Shown here one piece after another: positions 1-6,865 of a stretch of 14,534 bases of DNA. The position numbers were made by a program, and so were the translations under genes. The notes under the pieces are model-generated. The model did no database searches and was not told the DNA's origin. It saw only the letters and a program-made list of their open reading frames with translations. The DNA lies in the NCBI GenBank assembly GCA_029560455.1, contig JAKQKW010000355.1:1-14534 (forward strand). The letters run 5' to 3'. This DNA comes from Candidatus Rifleibacteriota bacterium. GTDB taxonomy: Bacteria; Riflebacteria; Ozemobacteria; Ozemobacterales; Ozemobacteraceae. How positions within the stretch are numbered: position 1 is the stretch's first letter; the number at the start of each line of letters is the position of its first letter.

Positions 1-163
1 CAAGGATTCGGCCGAAGGCACCCTTTCGGTCTCTGACGCACTGAGAGTTTTCTCGATCAGAACTCTGGTAGCTGCCAAAGACAGCGATGACAATAAACAG
101 TTGATCACAAAAATTCTTAAAGACGACCTGTCGAGCTTTCTGACCACTGACTTTCTTTTCTGA
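1..163 (+). CDS. 3' end of an unrecognised protein (partial)
   Basis: An open frame starting at base 2 runs 53 codons to a TGA at 161-163, with the 5' part outside the window. The visible tail is hydrophilic and looks helical. It contains the stretch SVSDALRVFSIRTLV, then a charged segment, and ends in SFLTTDFLF. No family is recognised. A strong intrinsic terminator about 80 nt after the stop supports this being the end of a real transcription unit on the plus strand. The gene converges with the minus-strand pilin cluster that ends at 431. Confidence 0.65.
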   Translation, partial: KDSAEGTLSVSDALRVFSIRTLVAAKDSDDNKQLITKILKDDLSSFLTTDFLF

Positions 164-243
164 GTGCCGCTTTTGCCGCATTTCAGATATTCTATGAACT
201 ATTGACGCCGAAAATATCTTCGTCAGCCCGCAAAAAGCATTTA

Positions 244-275
244 ACCCGGCCCGTGAAATGGGGCCGGGTATTTTT
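244..275 (+). terminator. Rho-independent terminator
   Basis: A perfect 9-bp GC-rich stem, ACCCGGCCC (244-252) with GGGCCGGGT (261-269), has an 8-nt loop and is followed by ATTTTT. It ends the transcript of the partial gene at 1-163. Confidence 0.9.
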
Positions 276-332
276 GTCTGGCAGAAACCTGTAGTCTTTG
301 TCACATTTGAATTCAAGGGTCGTCGTTTTTTG

Positions 333-399
333 CGTCATCCCTGTGAAGGCAGTGAACTAAGCTGTCTAAGACTAGATTCCCGCCTTCGCGGGAATGACG
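333..399. repeat. 67-bp inverted-repeat (MITE/REP-like) intergenic element
   Basis: The two 18-nt ends (333-350 and 382-399) are imperfect inverted repeats. They match at 15 of 18 positions, and the three differences are C/T changes that still allow G-U pairing in RNA. The right end also contains its own hairpin, ATTCCCGC-cttc-GCGGGAAT (376-395). The GCGGGAATGAC core recurs at 4234-4244, and a related element lies at 12488-12570, all between genes. No ORF or transposase is present, so it would be non-autonomous. It lies between convergent genes. Confidence 0.7.
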
Positions 400-430
400 A
401 AGAACCCTCTAATTCTTGTGTGACAGAGGA

Positions 431-1708
431 CTAGGCCGGGTCGAGAACTGCCAGAAACTTGTCGATGGCAGTGAAAAGCTCGCCGGTCAGTTTAAGCATA
501 AAAAAGCGCTCTTTGAGATTGTCAGCGGTTATAAACGTTTTTTCCTGGTCAGCGAGGCGAAAAATCGAGGGGTCAGCCTCACTGAATGCCGTCTGCATTC
601 TTGTAATGAAGTTGCGGTAGCGGCTTTCGATTTCGGCTGCCGGAATCTCGTCGCTGAAACTGCGGTTGGCAAAAAGGATGCGGTTGATGTTGAAGAGCCG
701 TATAACCAGCTGGCGCTGGTGTTTCGGCGACCCGGCAACTTTGCTCTGCTGCTCGTAGCGCTCCGCAACCCTGAAAAGGCAATTGAAGAAAAGTCGGCGC
801 AGCTGACGATAAAACAGCCCGCCACGCTCAATACGACTCTCGATGATGTATTTCTCGGGTTTCGGAACAGCAGCAAGAAAGCTGATATCCTTGTTCGCCT
901 CTTCGGCGTGCTCTTTCAGACTCATCATCAGATGCAGCAGGTCTCTGGCGAGCTCAAAATACATGCGGGTGCACTTTTCGTAGTCTTCAGAAGCTGGCGA
1001 AGAAACGATTTCGAGACTGCGGGCTTTCTGATAGCGGTCTTTGAACTCAGCTGAATTAAGCCAGTCGTTGCAGGTGTAATAAACGTGTCCGACGTTAATC
1101 AGCAACTTTTCGGCACCGGCACTGCTGACTTTGCTGCCAAGAGCGGCACCTGGCGCGTTGAATACATCTTTTACCAGCCGGTTCTTTACCTCGGCGTCTG
1201 ACAGAGCGAAGGTGGTTAGAACTTCCTTTTCGCCGGTGAACGAAAGAATACGGGTAAAGGCGAGCGAACTGCCCTTACCTGACCCGGCTTTCCAGTTAAA
1301 ACCAGCGTTGATTTCATAAAACCCGGTCTTTTTCTCGCCCGACACCTTAAGGCTGAAGTTTTCCTTGAGCGCCTTGTGCAGATTGGGCGTATCGGTGTCA
1401 GTAATACCCGGATTCGAAAAGAAAATCGTCTCTTTGTCTGTTACAAAGGTCGAGAACGGGTAGAGCTCACCGTCTGCGTCTGCCAGCCCGATTGCCTGTA
1501 GCCCGTGCGGGTTCAGGTCGGCTTCCTGATAGCATTGTTCGAGTACTTTCTCAGTCAGAGAAGCCGCGAGGAAATTTTCCGAGGTGAAGGTGGTCTCTTT
1601 CTTAAAGCTGTGCATGGCCTGAAAAAAGATAATTGAGGCCGAAACCAGCAGGAAAAAGCCGATCAGCAGTTCGAGAAGCGTCATGCCACGTGAATATCGC
1701 TGTTTCAT
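431..1708 (-). CDS. Long prepilin-like protein (type IV pilus/type II secretion minor pseudopilin)
   Basis: A 425-residue protein. Residues 1-35 form a class III prepilin signal: basic leader MKQRYSRG, cleavage after Gly8, Glu13 at mature position +5, then a hydrophobic helix (LLELLIGFFLLVSASIIFF). Such proteins are cleaved by a PilD-type peptidase and join a pilus or pseudopilus. The body of about 390 residues is roughly twice the length of a usual GspJ/PilW-type minor pilin. Its second half looks helical and charged, with no domain I recognise. AGGAG sits 8 nt before the ATG, and the start overlaps the upstream gene's stop (ATGA), implying translational coupling. It is the last gene of the pilin cluster. 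Prepilin class is confident; the exact subunit type is not. Confidence 0.85.
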   Translation of the reverse strand: MKQRYSRGMTLLELLIGFFLLVSASIIFFQAMHSFKKETTFTSENFLAASLTEKVLEQCYQEADLNPHGLQAIGLADADGELYPFSTFVTDKETIFFSNPGITDTDTPNLHKALKENFSLKVSGEKKTGFYEINAGFNWKAGSGKGSSLAFTRILSFTGEKEVLTTFALSDAEVKNRLVKDVFNAPGAALGSKVSSAGAEKLLINVGHVYYTCNDWLNSAEFKDRYQKARSLEIVSSPASEDYEKCTRMYFELARDLLHLMMSLKEHAEEANKDISFLAAVPKPEKYIIESRIERGGLFYRQLRRLFFNCLFRVAERYEQQSKVAGSPKHQRQLVIRLFNINRILFANRSFSDEIPAAEIESRYRNFITRMQTAFSEADPSIFRLADQEKTFITADNLKERFFMLKLTGELFTAIDKFLAVLDPA

Positions 1709-2283
1709 TCGACAACTCCTGAATTCTGCAGCCCGATTTCGAACATCGTCTGAAATTCGGCGCGCTCGGTCGCAAAGCAGGCAGTAATATTGACGGTATT
1801 GGCGCTTGAAACGCGGAACTTGATGTCTTTAACATACTCGGCGACTGTCGTTGACAGTTTTGGGTCAGATGCCGGACTGCCGACGTTAAAGTCTTTTGTT
1901 TCAACTTTTTGATGAACGAGCTTGTACAGGATTTTGCCGGTGCGTTTCGAAAGCTCTTCATCTTTCTGCTGGTAGAGAACCCTGATGTTATTTTCGCTGT
2001 CAGCAAAGAAGAGGGCAGCCGACTCTTCGCCAAGCTCTGGCAAAATAAAATCGATGCCTTCTCTGACGGTTCTTACAATACGGTTTTGCGAGTTCAGTAT
2101 CATTGCCTGCATCTGCAGGTCAGTCGAAACCTTCTGCTGATTCGAACTGGTCGTAGAAAACATGCCAAAAACCATCACCGAGAGCAAAGCCATTATACCG
2201 ATGACGACCAGAAGTTCTACAACTGTGAAACCGCCACCGGCAGTTACTAAAGGGCTTGTGTCAGATCGTTTTTTCATAATCAT
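1705..2283 (-). CDS. Prepilin-like minor pseudopilin
   Basis: A 192-residue protein with a clear type III signal: a basic leader with a GGG run, cleavage after Gly18, then FTVVELLVVIGIMALLSVMV, with Glu23 at mature position +5. Length and architecture fit a minor pilin or pseudopilin of a type IV pilus or type II secretion system (GspH/I/J-like). The globular part (residues 45-192) has no motif I can place. No strong Shine-Dalgarno lies before the first ATG (2283), and a second ATG at 2277 (Met3) is equally possible. The gene follows the OmpA-fusion gene by 27 nt and shares an ATGA overlap with the next gene, so the three are probably one transcript. Confidence 0.85.
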   Translation of the reverse strand: MIMKKRSDTSPLVTAGGGFTVVELLVVIGIMALLSVMVFGMFSTTSSNQQKVSTDLQMQAMILNSQNRIVRTVREGIDFILPELGEESAALFFADSENNIRVLYQQKDEELSKRTGKILYKLVHQKVETKDFNVGSPASDPKLSTTVAEYVKDIKFRVSSANTVNITACFATERAEFQTMFEIGLQNSGVVE

Positions 2284-2310
2284 TAACCCGGGGTTTCGCT
2301 ATAACTGTAA

Positions 2311-3390
2311 CTAAATTGATGAAGACGAAAGAACAAATTCGACGCGGCGGTTCTTGGTCTGACCAGCTTCTGTGTCATTGCTGGCGATCGGCTTTTCGCG
2401 GCCAAAGCCTTTAACGGTAAGGCGTTCAGCGGCAATGCCGACACTGATGAGGTAGTCAGCAACGTTTTGCGCGCGCTCTATCGAGAACTCCATATTACTT
2501 TCAGCGGTACCGACCAGGCCGGTCGTATGGCCGCGCAGCTCGATTTTAATTTCTGGCCGGTCAGTAAGAATTTTAGCCATGGCGTCGAGCAGGTCTTTCT
2601 GTTCTTCGGTAAGTACCGCTACGTCGCCGCCAAAATGAAAGTCTTTGATCGCAAATACGACATCGGGGTCAGCCCCGGTCACCAGAGTCGCGATATCCTT
2701 GAGCGTCAGCGGGGTTGGCGCCGTTGGCACTGTTGGCGGCGTCGGTCTTGGCTTGTCCGCATCTTTAACCTTTCCGGGATTGATGCCGACTTTTTCCAGA
2801 GCTTCTTTGAGAGTTGGCGTCGACTTGATGATATTCGCAATCTCTTCGGCCTTTTCGCGGTTCTCTTCACGGGTCTCGAGCATATCGTCGACGATTGCGT
2901 CGATATCGCCGGGCGTGACACCAGGCTTGTCGAGCATATCTTCATAGCATACGGGGATGAAAAGATTGGTAAAATCGAGCAGATTAGGGTTGTATTTCAT
3001 GCGCCAGTAAAACAGGTGATTCTTGTTTTTAAAACTCACCCTGACCTTGACGTTGAACAGATACTGCGCCACATCATGGTCAGCCACTCTGAGATTGTAA
3101 CTGCCGCCGAAAAGGCTGGCCGATTTGTCTTTCGGCCCCGATTTGAATGAACGATTGCTCCACTGCTTCGACTGAATATCGGCAAGCACTTCGACAAGCG
3201 CCGACCAGGCGATGTTAAAGGCGCCCTGGTAATCGTTAAGGTGCTGAAACTTCACCCGGTTCGCCGACTGATACTGGGTCAGCGTCATAATAAAGAGACC
3301 AACCGCCAGGGATGCAAAAAGAATCAGCGGAAAAACGAAACCGCTGCTGCGCAGGCGAACACAGTTTGGCTGCGATTTAAAGCGTGACAT
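2311..3390 (-). CDS. Prepilin-like N-terminus fused to an OmpA-type peptidoglycan-binding domain
   Basis: A 359-residue protein in three parts. Residues 12-37 (basic, then SSG, then FVFPLILFASLAVGLFIM) resemble a PilX/GspK-type prepilin signal with possible cleavage after Gly17. There is no Glu at +5, as in GspK. Residues 40-150 look like a pilin globular region. A charged helical segment and a Pro/Thr linker (about 213-228) follow. Residues 245-355 are an OmpA C-terminal domain: FHFGGD, GHT, NMEFSIERAQNVADYL, GFGREKPIASN and TKNRRVEF. Arg306 of the RA motif, expected to contact diaminopimelate, is present. The usual Asp of GHTD is missing: the loop reads GHTTGLVG with one extra residue. It leads two pseudopilin genes, suggesting it ties a pilus tip or secretion machine to the cell wall. 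The N-terminus could instead be a simple membrane anchor. No strong ribosome-binding site precedes the start. Confidence 0.85.
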   Translation of the reverse strand: MSRFKSQPNCVRLRSSGFVFPLILFASLAVGLFIMTLTQYQSANRVKFQHLNDYQGAFNIAWSALVEVLADIQSKQWSNRSFKSGPKDKSASLFGGSYNLRVADHDVAQYLFNVKVRVSFKNKNHLFYWRMKYNPNLLDFTNLFIPVCYEDMLDKPGVTPGDIDAIVDDMLETREENREKAEEIANIIKSTPTLKEALEKVGINPGKVKDADKPRPTPPTVPTAPTPLTLKDIATLVTGADPDVVFAIKDFHFGGDVAVLTEEQKDLLDAMAKILTDRPEIKIELRGHTTGLVGTAESNMEFSIERAQNVADYLISVGIAAERLTVKGFGREKPIASNDTEAGQTKNRRVEFVLSSSSI

Positions 3391-3496
3391 GACTTTGCAG
3401 AACTTTAACTTTCTATTTGTTACTCTAACTATAACTCTTTTTCGCCTTAAGATTCAAACAAAACCTGCCAAAAACCCGGAACAGGCGAAAAAAGGT

Positions 3497-4180
3497 TTAT
3501 TTAACCGGCCCTGGGGTATCTGAAGGCTGGCGACGGCTGAAAAACAAAATCAACAGAACCACCAGTGAAGCCAGAATCAGACCAGTCAGGCCGACAAAGG
3601 CTATCTGCAGGCTTTCTGCGCGCGCGTCAGCCGGCGATCTGATACCGGTAATTTTAACGATGGCGTCATAATAAGCCTCAATCGTGCCGTGGCGCCGGCA
3701 GTAAATTATGCCGTTTTTCGTCAGATCACCAAAACTTAGATATTCGCAATCGGATTCAGGCGGGTGAATCGGGCTTTTAAGATAAAGACCGCTGACAAGG
3801 GCCCCTGAAGCCGCTGTATCGGCATTTCGCAAGGTTTTCATCATGGTGGCGTTGTCCATGTTATACATTTCAACCGCACCGGCAATTACCCGCTGATTGG
3901 CGTGACATGCCTTGCCTCTCGCGGTTGCATAGGTAATTCTGAAGCCCATAAAATTGTGCCAGATGCGGTTGAGTCTCTCATAAATGCTCAGTTTAGTTCT
4001 TACCGGGTCACGCGGCCTGGTAACTGCCTCTGGGAAAGGGCCAGCCTCAGCCAGCAGTTCGCGCATCTGTTTTTCGACATCGTTTGCCCGCAATGGCTGA
4101 GGGCTCAGGGCAAGCAAAAGCATGATCACTGCCAGCCATGGCATGATTACCGACCTTTTTCTGTTTGCTGAACCGGTCAT
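3497..4180 (-). CDS. Exported membrane-anchored protein with pilin-like Cys module
   Basis: A 227-residue protein. An N-terminal hydrophobic segment (about 12-28) ending PLRA|ND looks like a signal peptide, and a second strong membrane helix spans 191-214, followed by RR and a short tail. Between them lies KACHANQRVIAGAVEMYNMD (90-109), then YLKSP (133-137), Cys145, Tyr147, Gly157, Cys161 and HG (164-165). This C-x2-NQR-x3-GA-x-E-M ... YLK ... C ... C arrangement resembles the globular end of some type IV pilins but has no prepilin N-terminus here. The same module occurs in the 8939-10219 product. GGGGAA sits just before the ATG and supports the start. The gene lies 106 nt upstream of the prepilin/OmpA gene on the same strand. 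Function unknown; a pilus-associated envelope role is inferred. Confidence 0.8.
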   Translation of the reverse strand: MTGSANRKRSVIMPWLAVIMLLLALSPQPLRANDVEKQMRELLAEAGPFPEAVTRPRDPVRTKLSIYERLNRIWHNFMGFRITYATARGKACHANQRVIAGAVEMYNMDNATMMKTLRNADTAASGALVSGLYLKSPIHPPESDCEYLSFGDLTKNGIIYCRRHGTIEAYYDAIVKITGIRSPADARAESLQIAFVGLTGLILASLVVLLILFFSRRQPSDTPGPVK

Positions 4181-4189
4181 AAAGCTTCC

Positions 4190-4210
4190 CCATCTGAAAA
4201 CTCTGCAGAT
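4190..4210. promoter_or_regulatory. Inverted repeat near the start of the 3497-4180 gene (possible operator)
   Basis: CATCTG (4190-4195) and CAGATG (4205-4210) form a perfect 6-bp inverted repeat with a 9-nt spacer. It lies immediately 5' of the ribosome-binding site of the minus-strand gene, in the divergent spacer shared with the MFS gene. It could be a repressor site or an RNA hairpin. The evidence is symmetry and position only. Confidence 0.25.
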
Positions 4211-4233
4211 GATTGTAACAGAAATACCCTGGT

Positions 4234-4281
4234 GCGGGAATGACGGATATGAATTGCGTCATTTCAGGCTTAGACCCGGAA
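4234..4281. repeat. Degenerate copy of the GCGGGAATGAC intergenic repeat
   Basis: GCGGGAATGAC at 4234-4244 exactly matches the right-hand core of the elements at 333-399 and 12488-12570. It is followed by an opposing CGTCAT at 4257-4262 and a weak inverted tail containing GGCTTAGACCCGGAATC. This looks like a decayed or mosaic copy. It occupies the spacer between the divergent genes starting at 4180 and 4387. Confidence 0.4.
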
Positions 4282-4386
4282 TCGGAGCGCTTAATGCAAT
4301 TGCCCTGAATGTATCAGAAAATAGTTGCATAAACGCTTCTTTGCAGGCAAGCTTAAGGAAAGAACATATTAACAAGGAAAGCTGCA

Positions 4387-5652
4387 ATGACAAGAAAGTG
4401 GGCCATATTCTGGGTTCTGGCGATTGCTTATTTCTTTGTCATGTTCCATCGTTTCTGCACCGCAGTAATGGCCGGCGATCTTACCGCCGATCTTGGGCTC
4501 GAACCGGCGGCGCTCGGCTTTCTCTCATCGATGTATCTGCTTGGTTATGCAACGGTACAGATACCGGTCGGCATACTCTCTGACCGCTGGGGTGCCCGAA
4601 AAACCATAGCGCTGTTTCTGCTGCTGGCAAGTCTTGGCGCTTTTGCTTTCGGCAAGGCGACTTCATTCGAAACGGCGGTTCTGTCGCGCTGGCTGGTTGG
4701 CGCCGGCGTCGGCTGCGTCTATGTGCCGGCGCTCAGGCTTATGGGCTGCTGGTTTGGCAGCGAAGCATTCGTATTCATGACCGGCATGATGCTCGCCGTC
4801 GGCAACCTCGGCGCCCTGAGCTCGACATGGCCGCTGGCCGTGATAAAAAGCGTCTGGGGCTGGCGTGCCACCATGGAACTCGTAAGCGTCATTACCCTGA
4901 TTCTGGTGATTTTTGTCTGGCTCGTGGTTAAAGACCAGCCATCAGAATCTGAAAGCCCGAAGGAAAGCGCAGCCGAGGCCGCTTCTGAGAAGCAACCTGA
5001 ACCCGACGAAATGGTGCCGCCGGCTGAGCGCACCGGTCTGCGCAGCATGCTCAAATCAAAGAGGTTCTGGGCCGTAACTCTATACTTTTTCGCTTTCGAA
5101 ACCACGATCATCAGCTTTCAGGGATTGTGGGCCGGCCCATTTCTCAAGCGGATTTACCAGATGCCCGACACATCGGTCGGCTACGCCCTGACCTGGCTGG
5201 CTCTCGGTCTGATGGTCGGCGCAATCGTCTCGGGCGTTCTCGCAGGTAAATCGGTAAGACGGCGACATACGGTTCTGACAGCCGGAATGTTTGGCTATCT
5301 GCTGTGCTGGGTGCCGCTGGTTTTCGCCACTTCGACGATGCAGAGCTATCTGCTCCCCCTGCTTGCTTTTATGGGCTTCTGCGCCGGCTTTTTCTCGATA
5401 AGCTTCGGTATTGCCAGAGAATGTTTTTCGGCCTCGATGGCAGGCACGGCCCTTGGCGTCTACAATTTTACCGGCTTTGTCGGCGGCGGGCTCGGAATGT
5501 GGATAATGGGCCTGATCATCGGCTGGGTCTCGCCTGACGGCACCAGAGAAATCGCAGCTTTTCAGGCTGCTTTTGGCCTGGCCCTTGTGTTGATGCTGAT
5601 CGGCTGGTTGATGCTCGTGCTTCTGCCACGCGCCTGGTCGAACCAGAAATAA
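4387..5652 (+). CDS. Major facilitator superfamily (MFS) transporter
   Basis: A 421-residue inner-membrane protein with about twelve hydrophobic helices in two halves. They are joined by a long hydrophilic, Glu/Pro-rich cytoplasmic loop (about 183-222). MFS motif A is clear between helices 2 and 3: GILSDRWGARK at 62-72. The N-terminal helix with FHRFCTAVMAGDL and the following AALGFLSSMYLLGYATVQIP are typical of secondary transporters that move small organic solutes with a proton or by exchange. The substrate cannot be read from the sequence. AAGGAAA about 6 nt before the ATG supports the start. The gene diverges from the envelope block at 4180. The 164-nt gap to the radical SAM gene has no clear terminator, so read-through is possible. 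Confidence 0.92.
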   Translation: MTRKWAIFWVLAIAYFFVMFHRFCTAVMAGDLTADLGLEPAALGFLSSMYLLGYATVQIPVGILSDRWGARKTIALFLLLASLGAFAFGKATSFETAVLSRWLVGAGVGCVYVPALRLMGCWFGSEAFVFMTGMMLAVGNLGALSSTWPLAVIKSVWGWRATMELVSVITLILVIFVWLVVKDQPSESESPKESAAEAASEKQPEPDEMVPPAERTGLRSMLKSKRFWAVTLYFFAFETTIISFQGLWAGPFLKRIYQMPDTSVGYALTWLALGLMVGAIVSGVLAGKSVRRRHTVLTAGMFGYLLCWVPLVFATSTMQSYLLPLLAFMGFCAGFFSISFGIARECFSASMAGTALGVYNFTGFVGGGLGMWIMGLIIGWVSPDGTREIAAFQAAFGLALVLMLIGWLMLVLLPRAWSNQK

Positions 5653-5739
5653 TCAAAATGCTTGTGGCGTCAGAATTTAAGTGATATTTTCTCAGACCTG
5701 TTCTATCGATAACTGTAAAATTAAAATCGGTTTACCGGT

Positions 5740-5763
5740 TCGACAGCCCGGTCTATCTGTCGA
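5740..5763. promoter_or_regulatory. Inverted repeat upstream of the radical SAM gene
   Basis: TCGACAG (5740-5746) and CTGTCGA (5757-5763) form a perfect 7-bp inverted repeat around a 10-nt centre. No T-run follows, so it is not a standard terminator. It lies 54-92 nt before the candidate starts of the radical SAM gene and could be an operator or leader hairpin. This is a weak call. Confidence 0.3.
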
Positions 5764-5816
5764 GCTGCCTGTAAGAGTGTCCGCTTTTCATTTGTTCAGT
5801 TAAATACTTACAACCT

Positions 5817-6851
5817 TTGGCGGATAAAATCATGTTTGGGTTTCAGTGGCATCTGACCGATCTGTGCAATCGCCGGTGCCGGCATTGTTACCAGAACACT
5901 CACGAAGAAGCCGACCCGATGGCAGGTGCTGCCAACCGGCGACTGGCTGCTGATGCGATTCTGGCGGCCATTCCGAATGAGCCGGTAACCATCAATCTCA
6001 CCGGCGGTGAACCGCTGATGCTGCCTGACCTTACCGACCTGATCGGCTACCTTGAGAACTACGAGAACCTTGCCGAAATAAACATCATTACCAACGGCAC
6101 CATCGAAGACCACAATCTGCTGACGAAGCTCGGCAGCTTCGCCCGGCTGCGTTCGTTCAGGATTTCTCTCGAATCCGGTGACGAAAAAATCAACGATTTT
6201 ATTCGCGGCCGAGGTTCTCTCGCCGGCCTGCGCCGCACAATTCCGCTTTACCGTGAAATCACCGGCAAATCGGTCACGCTGATGATGACACTCTCGCGCC
6301 TCAACTGTGAAACAATAAAAGAAAGCGTCGACTTCGCCAGAGAGACCGGCGCCGATGACATTCTCTTCGAACGCTTCATACCTCTGGGTACTGGCCTGGA
6401 AATCTCTGAATCAGTATTGTCGGCAGATGACTGGTACAAAGCCATACGAAGCATTGGCGACGCAGCCGGCCTCGAAATCGACCCCGACGAACTGGCTGCA
6501 TGCCGGGCTTTTGGCCTGGTAACCAATGGCAAGGCAGAACCCGAAGACATGCTCGAAGCCGCTTTATGCAATCTCGGGCACGAATCGATGGCACTGATGC
6601 CTGATGGCACTGTTTTTCCGTGTCGGCGCCTGCAGATACCGGTCGGCAACATTCTACATGAATCATTTTCTTCAATCAGGCTGCGGCTGGCAGAATGGGA
6701 ATGCAGCCGGATCAGGCCGAAACTGCATGGCCTTACCTGCGGCTCATGCCCATATGACGACTGCCCCGGGTGCCGGGCCCTGGCGCGGGCACTTTATGGC
6801 GACCCGCTTGGCGACGACCCGCAATGCGTTCTTAACCGCAAAGACAGCTGA
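5817..6851 (+). CDS. Radical SAM enzyme with SPASM-type auxiliary cluster domain
   Basis: A 344-residue protein from the TTG at 5817, or 339 from the ATG at 5832. Neither has a strong ribosome-binding site, and the ATG is equally plausible. WHLTDLCNRRCRHC gives the CX3CX2C motif (Cys17, 21, 24) that binds the SAM-cleaving [4Fe-4S] cluster, and GGEP (63-66) is the SAM-contacting motif. The C-terminus has C251-X12-G-X4-C269, then C308-X2-C311-X4-C316-X2-C319 and C337. This closely matches the SPASM pattern for two auxiliary [4Fe-4S] clusters. The ending GCRALARALYGD ... DPQC recalls AhbD/NirJ-like and peptide-modifying SPASM enzymes. It would act in the cytoplasm under anaerobic conditions. Only 14 nt separate it from the S9 peptidase gene, so they are probably co-expressed. 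No precursor peptide is visible nearby and the substrate is unknown. Confidence 0.9.
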   Translation: MADKIMFGFQWHLTDLCNRRCRHCYQNTHEEADPMAGAANRRLAADAILAAIPNEPVTINLTGGEPLMLPDLTDLIGYLENYENLAEINIITNGTIEDHNLLTKLGSFARLRSFRISLESGDEKINDFIRGRGSLAGLRRTIPLYREITGKSVTLMMTLSRLNCETIKESVDFARETGADDILFERFIPLGTGLEISESVLSADDWYKAIRSIGDAAGLEIDPDELAACRAFGLVTNGKAEPEDMLEAALCNLGHESMALMPDGTVFPCRRLQIPVGNILHESFSSIRLRLAEWECSRIRPKLHGLTCGSCPYDDCPGCRALARALYGDPLGDDPQCVLNRKDS

Positions 6852-6865
6852 CAGGCAAAGGAGAC

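Noticed and set aside
416..1054. Long open frame on the plus strand opposite the long pseudopilin gene
   Set aside because: It has no ribosome-binding site or recognisable protein features and lies antisense to a gene with a clear prepilin signal and an AGGAG-preceded, coupled start.
2467..3150. 227-codon plus-strand frame opposite the prepilin/OmpA gene
   Set aside because: The minus-strand product has conserved OmpA motifs. The plus-strand frame is Arg/Phe-rich and resembles no family, as expected of a shadow frame.
3437..3494. 10-bp inverted repeat CTTTTTCGCC / GGCGAAAAAAG in the 3391-3496 spacer
   Set aside because: The loop is 37 nt and no T-run follows on the minus strand, so it is neither a clear terminator nor a convincing operator.
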